From the NCBI GenBank assembly GCA_964450345.1, contig CAYVEL010000026.1:1-9445 (forward strand): 9,445 bases of DNA, read 5' to 3'. Shown one piece after another: positions 1 to 5,473 of this stretch. This DNA comes from JAPLZH01 sp964450345 (lineage in GTDB: Bacteria > Patescibacteriota > Minisyncoccia > Phycocordibacterales > PALSA-1337). Position 1 is the stretch's first letter. Every line of letters begins with the position of its first letter. The notes beneath the pieces are model-generated. The model searched no databases. It had not been told where the DNA came from and saw nothing but the letters and a program-made list of their open reading frames with translations. The position numbers and the translations under genes were made by a program.

Positions 1-1341
1 ACTCTATATTTATCTATATATTCTGCTTACGCTTTCTATCAGTTGATCGATCCGATGCTCGCTTTAATGTTTATGATAGTAGTTACTGCAATAGGTGCTG
101 CAATAAGTATTATTAATGCCACTCCAACTCTTTCTATTTTAGCTATGATTGGAGGTTTCTCAACTCCATTCATGATTGGAGGCGAGATACTAATGAGTAC
201 TTGGATTGTATTTACTTATGTAACTAGCCTTAATATCGGAATGCTCGCTGTGCTTATGTATAAGAAGTGGAACCACCTTATAGTTATCTGTATGTTTGGT
301 ACTGTACTACATTATGGTACTTGGTTCTCGGGTGTTTATAATGACAATTTATTATATTCAGCACTTTCATTCGTCATCTTACAATTCCTAATATTTACAG
401 GTGCTACAATTGCCAGAATATTAATCGAAAAGACTAAAGTTACTGAGAATGAATATTTCATTATGGTTATGACAGCATTCGGTTTGGCACTGATTAATTT
501 TGAATTGTTATCTATTGACCATAAGCATTTATTGAGTTCAGTGTTTGTGATTGTCGCCGTCTTCTATTCTTCTTTAGCTTATTACTTTTATAAAACTAAT
601 TTTGAAGATAAAAACTTAAGATTATTTTTTGCAGGTTTAGCTATAACTTTTCTAACTGTAGTAATTCCAATAGAATCTAGTGGCTCATGGTTAACTATAT
701 GGTGGTTTGCTGAAGCTGTTCTTCTTTATACAATTGCTGCAAAGATTACTAGTAGAGGCTTACAGGTGGCTGGTCTAATAGTTTATATTCTAGGATTATT
801 AAATCTAGTTTCATACCTTGTTCAATATAATAGAGATAGTGATTATGTGATATTTTTCAATGCACAATTCTTAATGATGATGTTTGCTGTATTGGTATCG
901 TATGTAATTTATTACACCTATCGTATGTATGGTAAAGAATATACTAATACACAGAAAGCTAGTTCGATTACATATGTACTCATCGCGAATGTTATAACAG
1001 TTTGTGCGCTTACTTCACAGGTGGTTATTTATTACAAAATAGAACAAGAAGTCTTAGGAAGATATGATAGCGGTATTAATAATATGTCTCACACAACAGT
1101 TTCAATATTGTGGGCGCTATATGCTACTGCTTTAACGGTGGTAGGTTTCGTTAGGAAAATTCCTTCCGCAAGAGCGCTTGGACTCATGTTATTTATCTTT
1201 ACAGCATTAAAAGTCTTTATAGATGTCTGGAGTCTAGGGGAGATATACAGAATAATTTCATTCATAGCTTTCGGTATAATCGCGCTAGCTGCTTCGTTCA
1301 TGTATGTGAAGTATAAAGATAGACTGAAAGAGATTCTTTAA
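1..1341 (+). CDS. DUF2339-like multi-pass membrane protein (5' end missing)
   Basis: The frame is open from base 1, so this is the C-terminal 446 residues of a longer protein; the first in-frame start candidate (TTG at 43) is internal and not a real start. The product is almost entirely hydrophobic helices, roughly a dozen or more, broken by short polar loops such as YKKWNH and EKTKVTENE, and ends in a short basic tail (YVKYKDRLKEIL). The segment around visible residues 9-40 (SAYAFYQLIDPMLAL, then a run of small hydrophobic residues), the GGFSTPF loop and the late 'ALKVFIDVWSLGEIYRIISF' pattern resemble DUF2339 predicted membrane proteins. That family usually runs 600-1000 residues, which fits a truncated view. 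The biochemical role of the family is not established and I assign none. The family call is from pattern memory, moderately sure; integral membrane location is near certain. A terminator follows 14 bases after the stop. Confidence 0.75.
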   Translation, partial: TLYLSIYSAYAFYQLIDPMLALMFMIVVTAIGAAISIINATPTLSILAMIGGFSTPFMIGGEILMSTWIVFTYVTSLNIGMLAVLMYKKWNHLIVICMFGTVLHYGTWFSGVYNDNLLYSALSFVILQFLIFTGATIARILIEKTKVTENEYFIMVMTAFGLALINFELLSIDHKHLLSSVFVIVAVFYSSLAYYFYKTNFEDKNLRLFFAGLAITFLTVVIPIESSGSWLTIWWFAEAVLLYTIAAKITSRGLQVAGLIVYILGLLNLVSYLVQYNRDSDYVIFFNAQFLMMMFAVLVSYVIYYTYRMYGKEYTNTQKASSITYVLIANVITVCALTSQVVIYYKIEQEVLGRYDSGINNMSHTTVSILWALYATALTVVGFVRKIPSARALGLMLFIFTALKVFIDVWSLGEIYRIISFIAFGIIALAASFMYVKYKDRLKEIL

Positions 1342-1355
1342 AAATAAATTAAATG

Positions 1356-1383
1356 AAAACCACCGCGCGAAGCGGTGGTTTTT
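1356..1383 (+). terminator. Intrinsic terminator of the DUF2339-like gene
   Basis: A perfect 11-bp stem (AAAACCACCGC at 1356-1366 pairing with GCGGTGGTTTT at 1372-1382) with a GCGAA loop. The descending arm ends in a run of five T (1379-1383), the classic intrinsic terminator layout. It lies just after the stop at 1339-1341 and isolates the gene from the next unit. Confidence 0.9.
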
Positions 1384-1428
1384 AATAGATAGAATAAATT
1401 TAAAAGATAGTAAAATGAATGTACCGAT

Positions 1429-1456
1429 TTGTCAATTTTCTAATACGTGCTATACT
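1429..1456 (+). promoter_or_regulatory. Sigma-70-type promoter of the Gly-rich zinc-ribbon gene
   Basis: TTGTCA (1429-1434) and TATACT (1451-1456) are separated by 16 bases, and TGC directly before the -10 box gives an extended -10. Transcription would start near 1463, leaving a leader of about 28 bases. No Shine-Dalgarno sequence precedes the ATG at 1491 (only an AT-rich AATAAAAAACATTT). This is the best-formed promoter in the window. Confidence 0.75.
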
Positions 1457-1490
1457 GCTTGTCTAACTAATAATCTAATAAAAAACATTT

Positions 1491-2177
1491 ATGGGAGAAT
1501 ATAAAAAGGGTGGTTTCGGTGGTGGATCAAGAGGTGGCTTTGGAGGAGGTTCTAGAGGTGGCTTCGGCGGTGGCCGTGGCGGATTTGGTGGTGGAGACAG
1601 AGGTGGTTTCGGTGGTGGTGAAAGATCAAGATTTAACAGACCAGGAAACAGAGAATTCAGACAGACACAGATGCATAGCGCAACATGTGCTGAATGTAAC
1701 AAACCTTGTGAAGTTCCATTCCGTCCTACAGGTGATAAGCCAGTTTATTGTAACTATTGTTTCGGTAAGAATAAGCCTGCTTCAACTGGTTCAGGTGACT
1801 TCGGTGGAAGAAGAGATAGCGCTCCTTCATACCAGGCTCCAGTAGCTAAGGTTTCTCAGGATAACACTCAGTTAGCTGATATTAAGAGACAGTTAAATGC
1901 TGTTAGTGCTAAGATGGATGCCATTCTAGGTTCACTTGGTATTAGTACAGCTTCATTTGCAGAAAAGAAAGAAAATACAGAAGTAAAAAACGTAGAAGTT
2001 AAGTCAGAAAAGGAAAATGCAAAAATAGAAGAGAAGAAAGAAGAAAAGAAAGCTGAAGATAAAGCAGAAAGAGCAGAAGCAAAGAAGGCTGATAGAAAAG
2101 TAGATGGAGTTGCTTTATCAAAGGCAGTAAAGAAAGTTGTTAAGTCTTCAAAAAAGGTTACTTCAAAAAAGAAATAG
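1491..2177 (+). CDS. RGG-repeat, CxxC-x17-CxxC zinc-ribbon protein with Lys/Glu-rich tail
   Basis: A 228-residue protein with four visible parts. Residues 7-43 hold five GGFGGG units joined by R, SR or DR, resembling eukaryotic RGG/FG RNA-binding tails. Residues 66-90 are a zinc-ribbon: C66-x2-C69, exactly 17 residues, then C87-x2-C90, with an extra C73. This spacing is that of the TIGR04272 CxxC-x17-CxxC domain, frequent in candidate-phylum bacteria. Residues 126-150 (QLADIKRQLNAVSAKMDAIL region) look like an amphipathic helix or short coiled coil. Residues 158-228 are a highly charged Lys/Glu/Ala tail ending in KKVTSKKK. There is no signal peptide or membrane segment, so it should be cytoplasmic. 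Zinc binding is well supported by the motif. RNA, DNA or ribosome association is inference from the RGG and Lys-rich segments; the family's function is unknown to me. It has its own promoter and ends 15 bases before a small basic ORF. Confidence 0.85.
   Translation: MGEYKKGGFGGGSRGGFGGGSRGGFGGGRGGFGGGDRGGFGGGERSRFNRPGNREFRQTQMHSATCAECNKPCEVPFRPTGDKPVYCNYCFGKNKPASTGSGDFGGRRDSAPSYQAPVAKVSQDNTQLADIKRQLNAVSAKMDAILGSLGISTASFAEKKENTEVKNVEVKSEKENAKIEEKKEEKKAEDKAERAEAKKADRKVDGVALSKAVKKVVKSSKKVTSKKK
1509..1619 (+). repeat. In-gene tandem repeat coding for five GGFGGG units
   Basis: Five degenerate copies (residues 7-12, 15-20, 23-28, 30-35, 38-43) of an 18-base GGFGGG unit spaced by 3- or 6-base linkers. 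The first core reads GGTGGTTTCGGTGGTGGA. Third codon positions vary between copies (GGT/GGC/GGA, TTT/TTC), so selection appears to act on the peptide rather than this being a fresh DNA expansion. The G-rich stretch stands out against the AT-rich surroundings and also creates an antisense proline-rich shadow ORF. Confidence 0.85.
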
Positions 2178-2185
2178 TGTATAAT
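2158..2185 (+). promoter_or_regulatory. Leaderless-type promoter of the 41-residue basic ORF
   Basis: A consensus TATAAT (2180-2185) begins two bases after the preceding stop codon and ends seven bases before the ATG at 2193, so transcription should begin at or next to the A of ATG. The -35 region is poor (TTACTT at 2158-2163, 16-base spacer) and lies in the 3' end of the upstream gene. The same seven-base -10-to-ATG distance recurs at csoR. Confidence 0.6.
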
Positions 2186-2192
2186 TAAGCAT

Positions 2193-2318
2193 ATGGCAAA
2201 AAGAGAAAGCGCAAGCACAAACAGAAAAGCCTCTCGTTCACACAAGACGAAGAAGCGTATCGCAACAAAGATCGCTCGTCTAGCTGCTAAAAAAGCTGGT
2301 AAGAGAGGAAAGAAGTAA
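2193..2318 (+). CDS. Small, extremely basic protein (41 residues)
   Basis: A short ORF, ATG 2193 to TAA 2316-2318, coding for 41 residues beginning MAKRESASTNRKASRS and ending AAKKAGKRGKK. About 17 of 41 residues are Lys or Arg, with a single Glu and no Asp, Cys, Trp, Tyr or Phe, giving a very high isoelectric point. The middle (RIATKIARLAAKKA) could form an amphipathic helix. Support for it being real: a consensus -10 box at leaderless distance, position right after a promoter-driven gene, and a perfect hairpin that overlaps its stop codon. There is no Shine-Dalgarno, as expected for a leaderless message. I do not recognise the family; it does not match bL34, bL36 or bTHX as I know them. A nucleic-acid- or ribosome-binding role is plausible from charge alone and is inference. 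Confidence 0.7.
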   Translation: MAKRESASTNRKASRSHKTKKRIATKIARLAAKKAGKRGKK

Positions 2319-2350
2319 TTTTATAGAGGGGAAGTCCCCTCTATAAAATT
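2317..2350 (+). terminator. Perfect 15-bp hairpin overlapping the stop codon of the small basic ORF
   Basis: AATTTTATAGAGGGG (2317-2331) pairs without mismatch with 2336-2350 around an AAGT loop. The left arm uses the last two bases of the TAA stop. The G4/C4 inner stem is strong, but what follows (ATATGGTC) is not a U-tract, so termination may be weak or the hairpin may instead protect the 3' end of the message. The AT-rich outer stem is symmetrical, so it could act on either strand. Confidence 0.65.
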
Positions 2351-2355
2351 ATATG

Positions 2356-2376
2356 GTCACATTACTATTTTGTGAC
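2356..2376. other. Short inverted repeat upstream of the ABC-F gene
   Basis: GTCACA (2356-2361) and TGTGAC (2371-2376) form a 6-bp inverted repeat with a 9-base AT-rich spacer, about 55 bases before the ABC-F start. It could be a regulator-binding site or chance; there is no matching regulator gene in view. Otherwise the 2351-2429 gap shows only AT-rich sequence and a possible -10 box. Confidence 0.3.
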
Positions 2377-2411
2377 TAATTGTCAGTAGTTAGTTTATTA
2401 TTGGCATTACC

Positions 2412-2420
2412 TATGATAAT
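2412..2420 (+). promoter_or_regulatory. Possible -10 region of the ABC-F gene
   Basis: TATGATAAT (2412-2420) holds two overlapping -10-like hexamers, TATGAT and GATAAT. GATAAT ends nine bases before the ATG at 2430, so the message would be leaderless or nearly so. No convincing -35 box is found at 16-18 bases, and no Shine-Dalgarno precedes the ATG. Confidence 0.4.
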
Positions 2421-2429
2421 GTCTATTTT

Positions 2430-3887
2430 ATGTCTAGAAATGATTCTATATTAACCTTCGATGAGGTTACATTTAATTTCGGTTATAACAAGCCTATTTT
2501 AGAGGAGGCTTCTTTCTCTGTGCGTAGAGGAATGAAGATTACTTTAATGGGACAGAATGGTGCTGGTAAAAGTACTATTTTTGGTCTTATAACCAAACAT
2601 CATAAACCAGAGTCTGGAGCCGTATATATATTGAATGGAGTTTCTATTGCTCTATCAAGACAGGTTATCCCTCGTGATCAGTTAGATTTAACTGTACGAG
2701 AATTTTTCCAGAAATGTTTTAAACATACTGTATATGATATTGATGTAAAAATAGATGAGGTATTAGAGATTGTTAACCTTCATGCACCACATGAGAAAAT
2801 AATCAGAACTTTTTCTGGAGGACAGCAGGCTAGACTTTTACTTGCTTCAGCTATTATTCAGAATCCTGATTTACTTCTATTAGATGAGCCGACAAATAAT
2901 CTAGATAAAGCTGGTATTGATCACTTAACTAGCTTCTTACAGAACTATAACAAAACAGTTATGGTTATTTCCCATGATGCTGATTTCCTAAACTCATTCA
3001 CTGATGGTGTTATTTACCTTGATGTATTCACTAAAAAGATTGAACAATACTTCGGTAACTATCACGACGTGGTAGAACAGATAGCGGTGCGTATTGAAAA
3101 GGAGAATATGAAGAATGCACAGCTTGCTAAAGAGATTCAAGAAAATAAAGATAAGGCGAACTTTTTCGCTAATAAAGGAGGTCAGATGCGTCTAGTAGCT
3201 AAACGTATGCGTGAGAAGGCTGATGAATTAGAAGAAGAGAAAGTAGATGTTAGAAGAGAAGATAAAACTATTCGCCCATTTACTATTCCATCACAGCCAG
3301 ATATTCCAGGAGTTTATATTACTATTACAGAATTCGGAATAATGAATCCTAAAACTCATACTCCAGTAAAGAGAAAAGCAGATATAAAGTTAAAGCGTAA
3401 TGAGCACCTTCTACTAAAAGGGCCAAATGGAATCGGTAAGACTACTCTTCTTGAAAATATTGCCAAAGGAACTAATGGTGGTTCTGTCATTCTAGATGGT
3501 ATTAGAGTAGGGTATTACAGACAAGATTTCTCAACTCTTAATTTCGAAGATACAGTTCACGATTCTTTGATGGAGGTAATGGAGAAAAAGATTGAAGAAG
3601 ATATGCGTACTATCGCAGCAGGTTTCCTAATTACTAAAGAGATGATTCATACTAAGGTGGGCTCTCTTTCAGAAGGTCAGAAGGGACTAGTAGCTTTCGC
3701 GAGACTTGTTTTACAGAAGCCTGGTCTACTTATTCTAGATGAGCCTACAAACCATATTAACTTTAGACATCTTCCTGTAATTGCTGAGGCTTTAAATAAA
3801 TATGAAGGAGCAATGATCTTAGTGTCACACGTTCCAGATTTCGTAGAAAAGATTCGTATTGATGAGACTCTAGATTTAGCTAAATAA
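2430..3887 (+). CDS. ABC-F family ATPase (tandem nucleotide-binding domains)
   Basis: A 485-residue soluble protein with two ABC domains and no membrane segments. Domain 1: Walker A GQNGAGKST (41-49), signature SGGQQ (129-133), Walker B LLLLDEP (148-154, catalytic E153), switch H182. A charged helical linker (about 212-290, EKENMKNAQLAKEIQ onward) corresponds to the P-site tRNA interaction motif of ABC-F proteins. Domain 2: Walker A GPNGIGKTT (331-339), signature LSEGQ (413-417), Walker B LLILDEP (433-439, E438), switch H467. ABC-F members bind ribosomes and act in translation or antibiotic resistance; which one this is (EttA-, Uup- or resistance-like) cannot be told, so no symbol is given. 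At 485 residues it is at the short end, without an obvious arm insertion or C-terminal extension. Domain 2 is slightly divergent: SEGQ for SGGQ, and NHIN where NHLD is usual. It probably has its own promoter and converges on the flavoprotein gene. Confidence 0.93.
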   Translation: MSRNDSILTFDEVTFNFGYNKPILEEASFSVRRGMKITLMGQNGAGKSTIFGLITKHHKPESGAVYILNGVSIALSRQVIPRDQLDLTVREFFQKCFKHTVYDIDVKIDEVLEIVNLHAPHEKIIRTFSGGQQARLLLASAIIQNPDLLLLDEPTNNLDKAGIDHLTSFLQNYNKTVMVISHDADFLNSFTDGVIYLDVFTKKIEQYFGNYHDVVEQIAVRIEKENMKNAQLAKEIQENKDKANFFANKGGQMRLVAKRMREKADELEEEKVDVRREDKTIRPFTIPSQPDIPGVYITITEFGIMNPKTHTPVKRKADIKLKRNEHLLLKGPNGIGKTTLLENIAKGTNGGSVILDGIRVGYYRQDFSTLNFEDTVHDSLMEVMEKKIEEDMRTIAAGFLITKEMIHTKVGSLSEGQKGLVAFARLVLQKPGLLILDEPTNHINFRHLPVIAEALNKYEGAMILVSHVPDFVEKIRIDETLDLAK

Positions 3888-3913
3888 TTTCTAAATTTTT
3901 AAGGAATAAATGC

Positions 3914-3953
3914 AAAATAAAACGGTCCGCAGGAGGGAACTCCTGCGGACCGT
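3914..3953 (-). terminator. Strong intrinsic terminator of the flavoprotein gene
   Basis: A perfect 14-bp, GC-rich stem: ACGGTCCGCAGGAG (3922-3935) pairs with 3940-3953. Read on the minus strand, the stem (loop TTCC) is followed by TTTTATTTT (3922-3914), a proper U-tract. Read on the plus strand it is followed by GTGCACC, with no U-tract, so the ABC-F gene does not get a canonical terminator from it. Confidence 0.85.
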
Positions 3954-3954
3954 G

Positions 3955-3987
3955 CACCTTCCAGTATTACAGCTTACTGAAAAGGTG
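3955..3987 (-). other. Second hairpin spanning the stop codon of the flavoprotein gene
   Basis: CACCTT (3955-3960) pairs with AAGGTG (3982-3987) and CAGTA (3962-3966) with TACTG (3975-3979), interrupted by a 1x2 internal loop and closed by an 8-base loop. It includes the stop codon (3967-3969 on the plus strand) and sits directly before the terminator. It may be a 3' structural element or chance. Confidence 0.3.
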
Positions 3988-5346
3988 ATTAACAACATCT
4001 TTTGCCGAATAAGAACTACTAGCGTCCAGCATTAGGTGTTTAAGGAAACCAACATCATCACCCAATGTAACTATTGCAGGTTCTCGAAGTTTTTCTGCTT
4101 CTGAGAAGCGTAATCCTGCTGTGGTTATAAGACCATTACAGACACAGCCGCGACCGACGGTATCTGCTAGTAGCCCACCTTTTTTCAGGTATGTTTCCAC
4201 CGGCTCGCTGGGACAACGTTTCCCAATACTTCCATCGGGTCTCTGATAGTAATGAACCAGAGCACACTGATCACATACACGCTTACGTGCCATGTATATA
4301 CTTCCTTCAGATATTGTTCCTGTCAGATTCACCACTTTAAATGGAAAACCCGTCGGGGATATCCTCATGTCAGTTCTAATGTCTAATGTTCCATTGAATC
4401 CAGCTTCCTTTACTCTTCGGCGAATCTCAGGATCCATACCAGAATCATCAGACAGCGCGAATGCGGAACCCACTTGGATTCCAGACGCACCTACAGACAG
4501 TGCCTCGACTAATTTTTCTGGTGAAGCGTATGAACCACCAATCCAGAACGGAAGACCGAGCCCTGCAATTTCTGAGTAATTAACCTCGTCTTCTTCGCCG
4601 TATACACCGTTACGTCTTGGTGGGGCATTGTGCCCTCCAGCTGTGGGAGTCTCGATTACGAAACCGAAAATTTCTCCTTTCAGTGTTTTTGCTAACCTCT
4701 TTGCGAGAGTGTTTGACGCAACGATTGGAACGAATCCAGGTTTAATTTTCGGAATGACTTTTTCTCCGAAAAAAGTAGTTGGATCAAAGTGCATTTCATA
4801 GCGTTCGCCACCAAAAACTGGAATCTTGTATACAGCAGTCTCGCCATTTAAATAGGCATTAATTACTGCAGGGATTTGATCTGGAATTCCAGCACCCATG
4901 GTAATGTATTTAATACCAGCAAGCATTGCTCCGTAGATGGAAGAAAGATGGGGGGTGGCTATCTTTTCGAGATAGTTAATACTCACATCAACTCCATTTT
5001 CCTGAGCTAGCATGACGAATGCGTAATTAGCGCAAACATTTAATTCAATCAGAAACTTTGAGGGTTTTAAATCGAAGGTAGGAATACCTTCTTTTTTATT
5101 CATATAGTAACGACGGATAATTCCGTCAGATACCTTAGGAAAAGGGAAGTCTCTGAGAGCAAAAATTATTTCATCTGCTCTTGGACCGCCTTGTTTAAGA
5201 AAGATTGCTAAAATTTTCTCGAGCGACACTCCAGACATTGTTCCACGGGTTTCTCTCCCAGGAACACTTAATCCAGAAACTGTATTCGCTAGTCTGAAAT
5301 CAGACACACCGACACCCATACCAGCTTGAATAATCTTGGGATACAT
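3967..5346 (-). CDS. Nitronate monooxygenase/FabK-like flavin TIM-barrel protein with Cys-rich C-terminus
   Basis: A 459-residue protein. The N-terminus (MYPKIIQAGMGVGVSDFRLA) is the first strand and phosphate-side loop of the 2-nitropropane dioxygenase/nitronate monooxygenase fold (PF03060-type). Further family marks are AGGHNAPPR (236-244, H239 as the likely active-site base), FWIGGSYASPEKL (267-279) and GIQVGSAFAL (289-298), the FMN-phosphate strand. The family oxidises alkyl nitronates with FMN, but FabK-type enoyl-ACP reductases and PfaD share the fold, so the substrate is open. After the barrel, residues 350-405 add a cysteine cluster: C358-x2-C361, C378, C401-x-C403, possibly a zinc or iron-sulfur site, which standard enzymes lack. 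The chain is longer than typical nitronate monooxygenases (about 320-380). A weak AAGGAAA (plus-strand 5357-5363) precedes the ATG by about ten bases. Sampled rows look more GC-rich than neighbours (some near 50% by eye), hinting at transfer. It is divergent from the copper operon. Confidence 0.85.
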   Translation of the reverse strand: MYPKIIQAGMGVGVSDFRLANTVSGLSVPGRETRGTMSGVSLEKILAIFLKQGGPRADEIIFALRDFPFPKVSDGIIRRYYMNKKEGIPTFDLKPSKFLIELNVCANYAFVMLAQENGVDVSINYLEKIATPHLSSIYGAMLAGIKYITMGAGIPDQIPAVINAYLNGETAVYKIPVFGGERYEMHFDPTTFFGEKVIPKIKPGFVPIVASNTLAKRLAKTLKGEIFGFVIETPTAGGHNAPPRRNGVYGEEDEVNYSEIAGLGLPFWIGGSYASPEKLVEALSVGASGIQVGSAFALSDDSGMDPEIRRRVKEAGFNGTLDIRTDMRISPTGFPFKVVNLTGTISEGSIYMARKRVCDQCALVHYYQRPDGSIGKRCPSEPVETYLKKGGLLADTVGRGCVCNGLITTAGLRFSEAEKLREPAIVTLGDDVGFLKHLMLDASSSYSAKDVVNHLFSKL

Positions 5347-5396
5347 ATGTTTGTTATTTCCTTTCTTGGTAAAGAACGTTTCTTTTGTTTATTCTA

Positions 5397-5405
5397 ATCA
5401 TACCA
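5397..5405 (-). promoter_or_regulatory. Extended -10 promoter of the flavoprotein gene
   Basis: Read on the minus strand, TGGTATGAT forms an extended -10 (TATGAT at 5402-5397 preceded by TGG). Transcription would begin near 5390, about 43 bases before the ATG at 5346. No good -35 box is visible at the right distance, which is tolerable for an extended -10. Confidence 0.5.
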
Positions 5406-5436
5406 GATGATGGGTGATTAATACTAAGGATAATAT

Positions 5437-5466
5437 TTGCGTATTATACCCCCTAGGGGGTATAAT
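5437..5466 (+). promoter_or_regulatory. Promoter of the csoR-copA operon
   Basis: TTGCGT (5437-5442) and consensus TATAAT (5461-5466) are separated by 18 bases. The -10 box ends seven bases before the csoR ATG at 5474, so the message is predicted to be leaderless. The spacer and the -10 box lie inside the palindromic operator, so bound repressor would block RNA polymerase. Confidence 0.75.
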
Positions 5467-5468
5467 AC
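5441..5468. promoter_or_regulatory. CsoR operator: perfect 28-bp palindrome
   Basis: The half-site GTATTATACCCCCT (5441-5454) is followed by its exact reverse complement (5455-5468). The core, TATACCCCC-TA-GGGGGTATA, is the C-tract/G-tract type known for CsoR-family operators. It covers the -10 box of csoR and, by symmetry, puts a TATAAT on the minus strand as well (5448-5443). Autoregulation by the adjacent CsoR is the straightforward reading: apo-repressor bound, Cu(I) releases it. Confidence 0.88.
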
Positions 5469-5473
5469 TAAAT

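Noticed and set aside
43..45. TTG at 43 as the real start of the first gene
   Set aside because: The reading frame continues upstream to base 1 with matching membrane-protein sequence, so the gene enters from outside the window.
1509..1619. CRISPR-like or minisatellite array
   Set aside because: The periodicity is in frame, coding and degenerate at third positions; there are no spacers or conserved repeat DNA.
1475..1702. Minus-strand proline-rich ORF
   Set aside because: It is the antisense image of the GGFGGG repeat (Gly codons read back as Pro) and has no initiation signal.
1868..2245. Minus-strand Phe/Ser-rich ORF
   Set aside because: It is the complement of the Lys/Glu-rich tail and of the small basic ORF; the composition is a mirror artefact.
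4292..4579. Plus-strand ORF opposite the flavoprotein gene
   Set aside because: It is antisense to conserved TIM-barrel motifs and has no recognisable domain or promoter.
5420..5471. Direct repeat AATACTAA at 5420-5427 and 5464-5471
   Set aside because: Eight AT-rich bases repeated within 50 bases are expected by chance here, and the second copy overlaps the operator and leader.
5414..5473. N-terminal extension of csoR from the ATG at 5414
   Set aside because: It would put the promoter and the 28-bp operator inside the gene and add 20 residues unlike the family; the ATG at 5474 gives the normal length and fits the -10 box.
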